Assembly: GCF_000758605.1 (NCBI RefSeq)
Contig: NZ_CP009282.1
Span: 5,704,001 to 5,768,000, forward strand
DNA: 64,000 nucleotides
Origin: Paenibacillus sp. FSL R5-0912
GTDB taxonomy: Bacteria; Bacillota; Bacilli; Paenibacillales; Paenibacillaceae
Direction of reading: 5' to 3'
The translations under genes were made by a program, and so were the position numbers. The notes under the pieces are model-generated. The model did no database searches. It was given only the letters and a program-made list of their open reading frames with translations, and had not been told where the DNA came from. Below are positions 51,835 to 60,225 of the stretch, one piece after another (positions within the stretch are counted from its first letter, which is position 1; the number at the start of each line of letters is the position of its first letter).

Positions 51835-52800
51835 TTAACTCATAGCCTTGTCTGCCGGCGCCTCTACAGCGCTCTCATTGTGGGTCAGGTCAGGATGTAT
51901 GACCGCCCGGTACGCCCCGTCTCCCGACAGTGTCCCGCCATCCAGCCCGATGAGAACCCTCTTGCTGTAGAAGGTTTCGCCGCCAAGCTTTATCATCACT
52001 GAATCCGGCTTCAACGCGAGCATGAAGGATGCCCCGCGGTTAACGCCTCTGTACGGCACCAGCCGTATTCTGTCCTGCCAGGCGAACGACTGCCCGTCCG
52101 CTTCCAGCACAAGTGTATCTGCCCCCGTCTGTGTCAGCCTCCCTTTCCATGAGGCCGGCAGATGGCCTTCCCATAATGAGGATTCCATAACCATGACCGG
52201 AATTCGCGTAAGCGGATCATTCAGCCGGTTTCCGGTATCCAGCAGCCCGGGGCAAGTAACAATAACACCGTCAATCTCCACAGTCACTTCACCGATATAT
52301 GTCTCCAGCTGCTCCCTGCGCCTGCGTGAGGCTTGAATCAGCTTGAAGAGAAGTAGCACCAGCGGAAGCATCGCAAGTACGAACCAGAATCCAATCTTCA
52401 GCCGGTAAGCTTGGCCGCCTGAAGAAGTAAAGATAATGCCGTTCCAGATGTCGCCTGAGCTTTGCAGCAAATAATGAATCCCTACTATACCTCCTGCCGC
52501 CGCAAAATTAATGATATAAAATGCCCCCAATGCACGAAGATAGCTTTGCAGACTTCTAAATCCAAACGCGATCCACAGCATCACTACCGACAACCCAAAC
52601 TTGATGAGGAAGGTGTACATGAAGGACAGCTCCGGTACAAACATCATCACGACATAGAGCGCGCCAACCAGCGCAGAGAGAGACAGGCGCCACCAGGACA
52701 CCTTCAGCTTGACCAGCCAGCTGGTCAGCCACAATAGAATTCCGTCGATCAGCAGATTGGCGGCGAAGATCAAGTCAATATAAACAACCAGTGTTTTCAC
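51835..52800 (-). CDS. spoIIGA: Sigma-E processing peptidase SpoIIGA
   Basis: A membrane aspartic peptidase that cleaves pro-sigma-E when triggered by the forespore protein SpoIIR. The 321-residue product has five hydrophobic segments in residues 1 to about 155 and a cytoplasmic protease domain beyond it. The catalytic Asp lies in CPGLLDTGNRLNDPLTRIPV near residue 186, and RLVPYRGVNRGASFMLA with GLDGGTLSGDGAYRAVIHP follows. A dedicated promoter with Spo0A-box-like sites lies directly upstream. Confidence 0.96.
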   Translation of the reverse strand: MKTLVVYIDLIFAANLLIDGILLWLTSWLVKLKVSWWRLSLSALVGALYVVMMFVPELSFMYTFLIKFGLSVVMLWIAFGFRSLQSYLRALGAFYIINFAAAGGIVGIHYLLQSSGDIWNGIIFTSSGGQAYRLKIGFWFVLAMLPLVLLLFKLIQASRRRREQLETYIGEVTVEIDGVIVTCPGLLDTGNRLNDPLTRIPVMVMESSLWEGHLPASWKGRLTQTGADTLVLEADGQSFAWQDRIRLVPYRGVNRGASFMLALKPDSVMIKLGGETFYSKRVLIGLDGGTLSGDGAYRAVIHPDLTHNESAVEAPADKAMS

Positions 52801-52864
52801 CTGCCTGGTAACGGATATCTAGCCGGAGGCCAGGGTGAAGGCTCTCTTTTTAGACGATAAGATT

Positions 52865-52932
52865 AGTATAGGAACTCTCGCATTCAAAGTCTGTCTAAAC
52901 TTGGGGGGCGTACTTACGTTTTTTTTGTCGAG
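52865..52932 (-). promoter_or_regulatory. spoIIG promoter with 22-bp spacer and two 0A-box-like sites
   Basis: On the minus strand TTAGAC (52893-52898) and TATACT (52865-52870) are separated by 22 bp, the unusual spacing known for the Spo0A-activated spoIIG promoter of B. subtilis. 0A-box-like 7-mers with one mismatch each to TGTCGAA or its complement lie at 52892-52898 (overlapping the -35) and 52926-52932. Confidence 0.65.
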
Positions 52933-52963
52933 TTATAGGTCAGCAGAGATATTAAGAGGATAA

Positions 52964-52992
52964 AACAAAAAGCCAGCCTGTAGAGGCTGACT
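52964..52992 (-). terminator. Terminator of the Rpn-family gene
   Basis: AGTCAGCC and GGCTGGCT arms (52992-52985 and 52978-52971, one mismatch) with TTTTTGTTTT following on the minus strand. Confidence 0.75.
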
Positions 52993-53010
52993 TCAAGTTC
53001 GAATATTTAT

Positions 53011-53895
53011 TTAACTAATAGATTTCAATTCTTCTTCAGTCAGTCCGGTTGCCTTCATTACAGAAGGAAGATCCATCCCCATAGCCAAGAGATTCTTGGC
53101 TATTTCCAGCTTTGCCTCGAGCTCACCTTCTGCTCTGCCTTCTGTTCTGCCTACTTCTCTGCCTTCCGCTATGCCTTTAGCAAACCCTTCTCTTTGTGCA
53201 CCGTCTCTCTGCGAGGCTTCGTCAAGCAGAAACTTCTGGCGGTCCTCATATTTACGCCGGGCTTCCGAATCCTGACTCAGAAACTCCAGGGTTTCCATCG
53301 CCTTCCTCAAAGCAGGCTCGTTCATCAACAGCACCTCCCAATCCGAGTGGTTTATTCCCTTCAAGAACAGCAGCCAGTTCACCAGGCCGCCTTGGCCGGG
53401 AACCGCTGGCTGATTCAGCTTGGGTAATTCCAGAAAATGAATTTCAATATCATCCGTGAGCGGCATTCCGGTTGCATCCTCCCGTAAGTGAAACACACTA
53501 TGCGGATGTTCGTTAGGCAGCACCTTATAATTCAGAATGTTGATTGTTACGCATTTCTTGAGGTCTGTGTATTTGCCGCTTACCTGAAGCTGGCCCGCGT
53601 AACGTTTGCTCCAGTAATATAAGGTCCTTTTCTCAATATCATATTTGTTGAACAGCTGCATTTCAATATTGATCAGCTTGCCGTCTGCAGACTTCGCCCA
53701 AATATCAAATATTGATAGCTTATCCAGCGGATCATCCTTATCTGTATAAGGATTGAGCAGCACTACTTCCTCCAGCGGCGGATCTCCCGCATCCATGAAT
53801 ATCCGGTTCAGAAAAGCCAGCAGCACATCCTTGTTACTCTCGCTTGCAAATATCCGTTTAAATACAAAATCCACCCGGGGGTCCAGCAGCTCCAT
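53011..53895 (-). CDS. Rpn-family recombination-promoting nuclease / putative transposase
   Basis: A 294-residue PD-(D/E)XK-fold protein. It begins LDPRVDFVFKRIFASESNKD then VLLAFLNRI, the family opening, with the nuclease core around KLSIFDIWAKSADGKLINIE then MQL (D then E-x-Q) and YWSKRYAGQLQ. The C-terminus is a repeat-like EGREVGRTEGRAEGELEAKL helix. Relatives (YhgA/RpnA type) are scattered mobile-associated genes that cut DNA and stimulate recA-independent recombination. It sits alone, with its own terminator, between ftsZ and spoIIGA, two genes that are normally adjacent. Confidence 0.85.
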   Translation of the reverse strand: MELLDPRVDFVFKRIFASESNKDVLLAFLNRIFMDAGDPPLEEVVLLNPYTDKDDPLDKLSIFDIWAKSADGKLINIEMQLFNKYDIEKRTLYYWSKRYAGQLQVSGKYTDLKKCVTINILNYKVLPNEHPHSVFHLREDATGMPLTDDIEIHFLELPKLNQPAVPGQGGLVNWLLFLKGINHSDWEVLLMNEPALRKAMETLEFLSQDSEARRKYEDRQKFLLDEASQRDGAQREGFAKGIAEGREVGRTEGRAEGELEAKLEIAKNLLAMGMDLPSVMKATGLTEEELKSIS

Positions 53896-53935
53896 TCCAT
53901 CGTCTCCCGTTATCGTTATTATAACAGCCTGAAAA

Positions 53936-53984
53936 ACAAAAAAACACCGTATTCGTCCCGGCTCAAGGCGGGTTGAATACGGTG
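53936..53984 (-). terminator. Terminator of ftsZ
   Basis: Perfect 10-bp arms CACCGTATTC and GAATACGGTG (53945-53954 and 53975-53984), enclosing a second pairing, then TTTTTTTGTTTTT on the minus strand. Confidence 0.85.
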
Positions 53985-54022
53985 CTTCCGTAAAAAGCTA
54001 TGCAGTTCATTGCTCTTAGTTC

Positions 54023-55138
54023 TTAATCATTGTTGCCGCGTGTCCGGTTGCGCAGGAAGGTTGGAATATCCAGCTGATCAGAGGTTGTCTGATTGCCGAA
54101 CGGACGCAGATTCGCATTCTTATCCTTGTCCGCTGCCGGCTCACTGCTGGATGCAGGACGGCGAGCAGGCGCTACAGGGGAAGGCTTATGTTCAAAGCCG
54201 GTAGCAATTACCGTAACCTTGATTTCGTCCTTCATGCTCTCTTCGATAATGGCACCGAAGATCATATTCACTTCGGGGTCCGAAGCAGAAGTAACAATCT
54301 CAGCCGCTTCATTAACCTCGTACAGGGAGAGGTTAGAGCCCCCTGTGATGTTCATGATTACACCGCGCGCACCTTCAATCGAGGTTTCGAGGAGCGGGCT
54401 CATAATGGCTTTGCGGGCCGCCTCTGACGCACGGTTCTCGCCGGTGGCAATTCCGATGCCCATAAGCGCCGAACCGCGTTCTGTCATGATGGTCTTCACA
54501 TCGGCAAAGTCAAGGTTGATCAGGCCGGGAACGGCAATGAGATCAGATATCCCTTGCACAGCCTGGCGGAGTACATTATCCGCTTCACGGAAAGCCTCCA
54601 GCATTGGTGTTTTCTTATCCACAATTTCCAGCAGGCGGTCATTCGGAATCACGATCAGCGTATCCACTTTTTCTTTCAACGCTTCGATTCCCAGTTCTGC
54701 CTGATTGGAACGTTTTCTGCCTTCAAAAGTAAACGGACGGGTCACGACGCCAACCGTCAATGCTCCGCACTCTCTGGCAATCTCAGCAATTACAGGCGCT
54801 GCGCCTGTTCCGGTACCCCCGCCCATACCTGCGGTTACGAATACCATATCTGCACCTTTAAGCGTATTTGAAATCAGATCGCGGGATTCTTCAGCCGCTT
54901 TCTTCCCCACCTCAGGATTGGCTCCAGCGCCAAGTCCGCGGGTCAGTTTATCCCCGATTTGCAGTTTATGCTCCGATTTGGCCATATGCAGCGCTTGGGC
55001 ATCTGTATTAACCGTAATGAATTCAACACCCTGAACGCCATTTTCAATCATCCGGTTTACAGCATTGCTTCCGCCGCCGCCTACGCCGATGACCTTTATT
55101 TGGGCTAAGCTCTCCATTTCAAAATCAAATTCCAACAT
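54023..55138 (-). CDS. ftsZ: Cell-division tubulin homologue FtsZ
   Basis: The GTPase that polymerises into the division ring. The 371-residue protein has the nucleotide motif VGGGGSNAVNRM (about residues 19-30), the tubulin signature GMGGGTGTGAAPVIAE (about 104-119), the T7 synergy-loop NLDFADVKTIM and the C-terminal FtsA/SepF-binding peptide DIPTFLRNR. A variable linker rich in Ala, Pro and Ser precedes it. It follows ftsA by 64 bp and ends in a strong terminator. Confidence 0.98.
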   Translation of the reverse strand: MLEFDFEMESLAQIKVIGVGGGGSNAVNRMIENGVQGVEFITVNTDAQALHMAKSEHKLQIGDKLTRGLGAGANPEVGKKAAEESRDLISNTLKGADMVFVTAGMGGGTGTGAAPVIAEIARECGALTVGVVTRPFTFEGRKRSNQAELGIEALKEKVDTLIVIPNDRLLEIVDKKTPMLEAFREADNVLRQAVQGISDLIAVPGLINLDFADVKTIMTERGSALMGIGIATGENRASEAARKAIMSPLLETSIEGARGVIMNITGGSNLSLYEVNEAAEIVTSASDPEVNMIFGAIIEESMKDEIKVTVIATGFEHKPSPVAPARRPASSSEPAADKDKNANLRPFGNQTTSDQLDIPTFLRNRTRGNND

Positions 55139-55202
55139 ATTGTTTCCATCTCCCCCTTGAGTAGTGCTTGGATGGCCAGTCCAAGTATATCTGGACTTAC
55201 AC

Positions 55203-56465
55203 TTATATGAACTCGCTGAACATATTCTTTAGACGTTCTACCAGCCCCGGCTTCTTGGAAGAATCCTGGCTAGGTGCAGCACTTTGCTTGCTGCGGTTAA
55301 CCGTCTTCTTATTGGCGCTTCCGCCGCTGCTTCGTCCGCGGAATCTGCGCACAACGGTATGGAGTATACCTACACCGCCGGTGAACCCGGGGTCACGTAC
55401 TCCAATATAATCAGGTACGGCAATACGTACGGAGGCTGCCAGCTCAGTCTGGGCGACCTTCAGGACACCCGGCATCGAAACGGTGCCACCCGTTAGTATA
55501 TAACCTCCCGGAAGCTCATTGTAACCAAGCCGCTTCACTTCCTGGCGGATCAGATGGAAGATTTCTTGAACTCTGGGCTCAATAATCGCCGCCAGATCCT
55601 CCTGGTTGAATTCCTTCTCAACATTGCTGCCGATCCGCAGAACCTTGAACACGACATCCGAGGCGGCGTCATCAATCCAGGCACAGCCATATTTCAGCTT
55701 GACCTTCTCAGCCTGATCGGTAAGCGTTCGCAGACCGTATGCAATATCATTGGTTATAAATTCTCCTCCGATCGGAATCGTAGAGGTTGCGCACAAGGAA
55801 CCTTCTTCATATACGGCTATCGTCGCCTGGCCGGCACCGATATCCACCAGTACTGCTCCCATTGATTTCTCATCCTTGGAAAGCGCTAATCCGCCTGCCC
55901 CGAGAGACATAAGCACAAGATCTTTAACCTTCAGACCTGATTTCTCCACGCAGCGCAGCAGATTATGTATTGGTGTCTTAGCCCCGGTAATGATCGTTGC
56001 TTCAACCTCGAGGCGAACTCCGATCATTCCGCGCGGATCTTGAATTCCTTCAAGCCCGTCGACGATATATTGCTTGGCGACAACATCAATGACTTCGCGC
56101 TCAGGAGGCAGTGCTATGACCTCAGCAGCCTTGATTACGCGGTCGATATCTTCTTCGCCGATCTCACGGTCTTCATTCTGCACGGCAACTACACCGTGAC
56201 TGGATTGCAGGCCGATATGATTACCGGATATACCGACATACACCTCGGATATTTGAATACCGACCATTTGCTCCGCATGCTCTACGGCACTCTTGATCGA
56301 TTGCACAGTCTGATCGATGTCTACAATCGCACCCTTGCGTATTCCTTCCGAATCAGCAGATCCAACGCCAATAATATTAAAGGTTCCATTGGTAACTTCC
56401 CCAATTATTGCCCGAACTTTGGATGTACCGATGTCCAAACTAACAATGATGTCATTGTTGCTCAA
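55203..56465 (-). CDS. ftsA: Cell-division protein FtsA
   Basis: The actin-like membrane anchor of FtsZ, 420 residues. The ATPase blocks are VSLDIGTSKVRAIIGEV (phosphate 1), AVLVDIGAGQATIAVYEEGS (phosphate 2) and GYILTGGTVSMPGV (adenosine). The SHS2 1C subdomain lies at about residues 85-165, and the C-terminal amphipathic helix is GLVERLKNMFSEFI. The start is TTG 56465, with AGGAGGTG 11 nt upstream. It is preceded by a 340-bp gene-free region carrying promoter-like sequence. Confidence 0.96.
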   Translation of the reverse strand: MSNNDIIVSLDIGTSKVRAIIGEVTNGTFNIIGVGSADSEGIRKGAIVDIDQTVQSIKSAVEHAEQMVGIQISEVYVGISGNHIGLQSSHGVVAVQNEDREIGEEDIDRVIKAAEVIALPPEREVIDVVAKQYIVDGLEGIQDPRGMIGVRLEVEATIITGAKTPIHNLLRCVEKSGLKVKDLVLMSLGAGGLALSKDEKSMGAVLVDIGAGQATIAVYEEGSLCATSTIPIGGEFITNDIAYGLRTLTDQAEKVKLKYGCAWIDDAASDVVFKVLRIGSNVEKEFNQEDLAAIIEPRVQEIFHLIRQEVKRLGYNELPGGYILTGGTVSMPGVLKVAQTELAASVRIAVPDYIGVRDPGFTGGVGILHTVVRRFRGRSSGGSANKKTVNRSKQSAAPSQDSSKKPGLVERLKNMFSEFI

Positions 56466-56560
56466 GCCCTATGGCACCTCCTGTTATAATCATAATGAAT
56501 TGTGAAGCCAAATAAATAGAAAATGCGCTTTGATCCCGGTCCCGGGAAACTTCTCTGTAC

Positions 56561-56589
56561 ATATTCAACATCCCTAATCCTTTCCCTCT
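56561..56589 (-). promoter_or_regulatory. Sigma-H-like promoter upstream of ftsA
   Basis: On the minus strand AGAGGGAAA (56581-56589) and GTTGAATAT (56561-56569) are spaced by 11 bp, matching RNAGGAWWW-N11-12-RNNGAATWW with one mismatch. B. subtilis ftsAZ also has a sigma-H promoter at entry to sporulation. The remaining 56466-56805 interval is A/T-rich and holds no gene; a further TATATT with a weak -35 lies near 56619. Confidence 0.45.
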
Positions 56590-56805
56590 TTTTTCTACAA
56601 ATTTTTTGAATGGAATAATATAACAGCCTTTTGGCATGCAAACAACTGCTTTTAATTTTTTCTAAAGCATATAAGTTCTACCTTTTAAGAAATGACAGCT
56701 ATATCCATGAATGTATTTCAAAAAATCCGCAGAAAAAAGAGGGAGGTTGCTTATTGCCCGTAAAACCGATTGTAGCATTTTTTCCGCTCTATTAGTAGGG
56801 ACTAT

Positions 56806-57576
56806 TTACTCTTGTGTGTCTGCATCCTCCCCGGAATCCTCCGCTTCCGTATGAAATGGGACATAAGAATCGGCCTCAAGCATCTTGATCAATCCCGGCT
56901 GCTCATTTTCAATTACTTGATTTAGGTATTCCACTTTGTCCTTAAGCAGTGAAATTGCCGTAATGACCTCAAACCGTGAACGTGTATACAGCTTAATACG
57001 GTCCGGAAAAGACAAAGTCGGGGAGGGGACGATCTCGGATATATCACTGGTCAGTTCATTCGGAATATCAGCCAGCGCCTGGCACAGCTTCGTCTTGTAC
57101 GGATCATCAGCCTTCCAGTTGGTTAATATCGGCTTTTCAACGGCAATCCCTGTATCCTTGACAGATACTGCAGCTCCGCTGGACAGAATCGCCTCAAGCG
57201 ATCCAGCCTCATCCAGCTCGTATGCCACTGCGGGGAATTCCTTAATGCTGATGTTAATCACACCGGGGAAACTCTTGTCCACAGCCGCTTCCTGAACCGT
57301 CTTCAGTTCTGTCAATGCACTTTCCACGGAATCTCCGGAGACTGCGAAGAACTGTCCGCCGATCGTAAGACCGCTTGCGGCAAGCAATTCCTCCCGGGAT
57401 GTATATTTATCCCCCTGGAAATGGATAGCTGTAATCTTACTGACGGACGAACGGAAAAATATCACGGCCAGCAGCGCAATAAACAACAGTAGCAGGATAA
57501 TGGTAATTTTACGGCTCATTCTCTTACTGGGCTTGTCCTCTTTAAGAAGAGGCATTCGGGTTTTAGGCATTCTCAT
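56806..57576 (-). CDS. divIB (ftsQ): Cell-division protein DivIB/FtsQ
   Basis: A bitopic membrane protein of the divisome. The 256-residue product from ATG 57576 has a basic cytoplasmic segment (RMPLLKEDKPSKRMSRK), one membrane segment (ITIILLLLFIALLAVIFF, about residues 23-42), then a POTRA domain (ITAIHFQGDKYTSREELLAA) and the beta domain. The C-terminal tail is acidic (EAEDSGEDADTQE). GGAGAT lies directly upstream; ATG 57612 would place its start inside the hairpin. Confidence 0.92.
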   Translation of the reverse strand: MRMPKTRMPLLKEDKPSKRMSRKITIILLLLFIALLAVIFFRSSVSKITAIHFQGDKYTSREELLAASGLTIGGQFFAVSGDSVESALTELKTVQEAAVDKSFPGVINISIKEFPAVAYELDEAGSLEAILSSGAAVSVKDTGIAVEKPILTNWKADDPYKTKLCQALADIPNELTSDISEIVPSPTLSFPDRIKLYTRSRFEVITAISLLKDKVEYLNQVIENEQPGLIKMLEADSYVPFHTEAEDSGEDADTQE

Positions 57577-57591
57577 ATCTCCGTAATAAGG

Positions 57592-57632
57592 CCCTGTCTC
57601 CTTCCCGCGCACTCGGGCCGAAGGAGACAGGG
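57592..57632 (-). other. Perfect 12-bp hairpin between murA and divIB
   Basis: Arms 57592-57603 and 57621-57632 (CCCTGTCTCCTT and its complement) enclose a 17-nt GC-rich loop. No T-run follows. The stem contains an AAGGAGA segment that may sequester ribosome-site-like sequence, and it ends about 9 bp before the divIB ribosome site, so it may tune translation or mRNA processing. Confidence 0.6.
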
Positions 57633-57636
57633 AGCT

Positions 57637-58920
57637 TTAATTGGCCAAATCCAGAGGGTCCGGCACAGGTACCTTGCGACTAATCCGTGCACCCAGCTTC
57701 TGAAACAGTACCTCAATGCCATCATATCCGCGGTCAATATGATGCGCCTGCTCAACAACGGTAGTCCCTTGAGCGGCAAGTCCGGCGATAACCAGGGCAG
57801 CTCCGGCACGCAGGTCGGTAGCTTCTACCGTAGCTCCGTACAATCTCTGCACTCCGCGTATAAAAGCCCGGTTCAGGTCAATGGAAATGTCGGCTCCCAT
57901 CCGCGCCATCTCCTCTACATGCTTAAAGCGCCCTTCAAATACAGTTTCTTTAATCACGCTGAATCCGTCAGCCAGGGATAAAAGGACCATCACCTGGGAT
58001 TGCAGATCTGTAGGGAACGAAGGATAAGGAGAGGTTACAATTCTTTCTACTGCACGCGGACGCCCCATACAGCTGATATTAATTATATCATTGCAAACTG
58101 TAATTTGAACACCGGCACGCCTCAGAACATGGATCAGAGAAGTCAAATGTCCTGCGTTGGTGTGGGTCAGCGTCACATTCCCCCTTGTAGCTGCCGCAGC
58201 GATCATTACGGTCCCGGCGACAATCCGGTCGGGAATGACCTCATAATTGCACGGATACAGCTTGGAGACGCCCTGGATGGTGATCGTATCTGTTCCTGCA
58301 CCGATGATTTGCGCACCCATCGCATTCAGGAAATTCTGCAGATCCTGGATTTCCGGCTCTCTGGCCGCCCCAGACACCGTCGTTGTCCCTTCCGCCATAG
58401 CGGCTGCCATCATGATATTCTCCGTGGCTCCAACGCTTGGATAATCCAGATGAATATCACAGCCCGTCAGTTTGGCAGCCCGGCAGCAGATCATCCCGCT
58501 GGTTTCCTCAATCTCCGCCCCGAGCAGCTTCAGACCCTGCAGGTGAAGATCAATTTTGCGTTCCCCGATGGCACAGCCGCCCGGCTGATAAATCGTCACT
58601 TCACCAAACCTGGACAGAAGCGGTCCCATTAGAAAAATGGAGGATCTCATCTGCCGCATTAAATCCTCCGGAACATGCGAGGTTGCGACGTAGGTTGTAT
58701 CGACCGTAACCGTTTCGTCTTCATGCACGGCCCTGCAGCCCAGCCTTTCCAGAATATCCAGCATAGTTTCGATGTCCAGCAGCTTCGGCACATTATGCAG
58801 TGAGTGAACTCCTTCGGCCAGCAGGCTTGCCGCCAGAATCGGCAGGGCCGCATTTTTCGCTCCATGGATACGTATGGTGCCTGACAGGGGATTTCCACCC
58901 TCAATCACCAATTTGTCCAA
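57637..58920 (-). CDS. murA: UDP-N-acetylglucosamine 1-carboxyvinyltransferase
   Basis: Catalyses the first committed step of peptidoglycan synthesis. The 427-residue product from TTG 58920 (GGAGGTGATACA upstream; MDKLVIEGGNPLSGTIRIHG) has the SGTIRIHGAKNAALPILAA motif, the catalytic fosfomycin-target cysteine in PGGCAIGERKIDLHLQGL and the C-terminal DLRAGAALVIAGLAAQG. The open frame reaches 59010 but the extra 30 residues are not family-like. In B. subtilis murB occupies this slot; here murA replaces it and no murB is seen. Confidence 0.94.
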   Translation of the reverse strand: MDKLVIEGGNPLSGTIRIHGAKNAALPILAASLLAEGVHSLHNVPKLLDIETMLDILERLGCRAVHEDETVTVDTTYVATSHVPEDLMRQMRSSIFLMGPLLSRFGEVTIYQPGGCAIGERKIDLHLQGLKLLGAEIEETSGMICCRAAKLTGCDIHLDYPSVGATENIMMAAAMAEGTTTVSGAAREPEIQDLQNFLNAMGAQIIGAGTDTITIQGVSKLYPCNYEVIPDRIVAGTVMIAAAATRGNVTLTHTNAGHLTSLIHVLRRAGVQITVCNDIINISCMGRPRAVERIVTSPYPSFPTDLQSQVMVLLSLADGFSVIKETVFEGRFKHVEEMARMGADISIDLNRAFIRGVQRLYGATVEATDLRAGAALVIAGLAAQGTTVVEQAHHIDRGYDGIEVLFQKLGARISRKVPVPDPLDLAN

Positions 58921-59041
58921 TGTATCACCTCCGAGATTACCGCTCACCCACCGTTGGGCACTTCCTGTACACAGATCAACAGAAATAGGCCGGGAAGCTG
59001 CCCGCTCCACATTTCATGAACTGGAAGTGCTCTGGGTGATT

Positions 59042-59074
59042 GTCACGATTATAGGATCATCCTATGTTCGTGAC
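59042..59074. repeat. 33-bp near-perfect palindrome upstream of murA
   Basis: GTCACGA (59042-59048) and TCGTGAC (59068-59074), with inner ATAGGAT and ATCCTAT around a central C. Only the two bases between inner and outer arms mismatch. Further half-sites (ATTGTCAC, GTGTGACAAT) flank it. It sits between murG and murA with no T-run, so an operator or structured RNA is more likely than a terminator. Confidence 0.55.
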
Positions 59075-59104
59075 CTCTCGTGTGTGACAATGTAAGCCCG
59101 GATT

Positions 59105-60220
59105 CTAGCGTTTCCGGCCTGCAGCCAGTCTGCGGAGCTCGGCGACAACCAGCGAGGCGGAATCTCTTTTACCCAGCCGCCTTGAGGCATCAGACATACT
59201 GCGGCGTGCAGCGTCCGCTCCGATAATCTTATGCACCGCTGCGAATAGTGCCTCGCCGCTCAGATCCTTCTCCAGCAGCACAACGGCTGCCCCTTCACGT
59301 TCAAGCTGTCTGGCATTCGCTTCCTGGTGATTATTCGTCACATTGGGAGAAGGGATAAGCACAGAAGGAATGCCAAGCGCAGTAATCTCTGCAAGAAACG
59401 ATGCCCCCGCCCGGTTCACGATGAGTGAAGTACAGGCCAGCACCTCGGGCATATTATGAATATACGGAAGAATATGCAGGGAGTTCGGCAAGCTTCCGAG
59501 CTTCTCGCGCACAGCTTTACGGGTTTCCTCGAAATAAGCCTCTCCGGTAACATACACATAGTGAACACCATTACCCTTACCCACAAACGGAGCCATTTCA
59601 ATCATCGCCCGGTTAATTGCCTTGGCGCCTCCGCTTCCTCCGACTACCAGCACAACCGTACTGCCTTCAGGAATCCCAAGTGAAGCGAATCCCCGCTGCG
59701 GGTTGGCAGTCATTACCGTAGTTGCCCGGGGGTTGCCCGTGTAGATTACGTTCTTAGCCCCTGGAAAAGCGGGCTCCGTGCCTTCAAAGCTTACGGCGAC
59801 CGTATCGGCATACCGGCTTAGGAAACGGTTGGTCAGGCCCGGAATCGCGTTCTGTTCATGGATAAGGGTCGGGATGCCTAGCCGGGATGCAGCGTACACT
59901 ACCGGCCCGCAGACATATCCGCCGGTACCGATAACGACATCCGGCTTGAACTCCCGCAGCATGGCTTTGGAGGCCTTCACCCCCTTCAGGAAACGCATTA
60001 CCGTCTTCACATTGTCCATCGAGAGCTTACGGCGGAAGCCGGTAATATCAATTGCTTTAAAGGGTAGATTCTCTTGGGGAACAAGCTTGCTCTCCAGACC
60101 GCGTTTGCCCCCGATATACAGGAAGACGGATTTCTCTTCTTCGGATTCCAGCTGTCTGGCTACGGCTACGGCCGGATAGATATGTCCGCCCGTACCGCCG
60201 CCGCTTAATACAATACGCAT
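59105..60220 (-). CDS. murG: Lipid II synthase MurG
   Basis: A membrane-associated GT28 transferase adding GlcNAc to lipid I. The 371-residue protein from ATG 60220 has the first glycine loop LSGGGTGGHIYPAVAVAR (about residues 5-22), IGTGGYVCGPVVYAA, HEQNAIPG, VGGSGGAKAINRAM and NRAGASFLAEITALGIPSVL with the donor-site E. GAGGTG lies upstream; a GTG three codons earlier overlaps it. The order spoVE-murG is conserved. Confidence 0.96.
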   Translation of the reverse strand: MRIVLSGGGTGGHIYPAVAVARQLESEEEKSVFLYIGGKRGLESKLVPQENLPFKAIDITGFRRKLSMDNVKTVMRFLKGVKASKAMLREFKPDVVIGTGGYVCGPVVYAASRLGIPTLIHEQNAIPGLTNRFLSRYADTVAVSFEGTEPAFPGAKNVIYTGNPRATTVMTANPQRGFASLGIPEGSTVVLVVGGSGGAKAINRAMIEMAPFVGKGNGVHYVYVTGEAYFEETRKAVREKLGSLPNSLHILPYIHNMPEVLACTSLIVNRAGASFLAEITALGIPSVLIPSPNVTNNHQEANARQLEREGAAVVLLEKDLSGEALFAAVHKIIGADAARRSMSDASRRLGKRDSASLVVAELRRLAAGRKR

Positions 60221-60225
60221 GTCTT

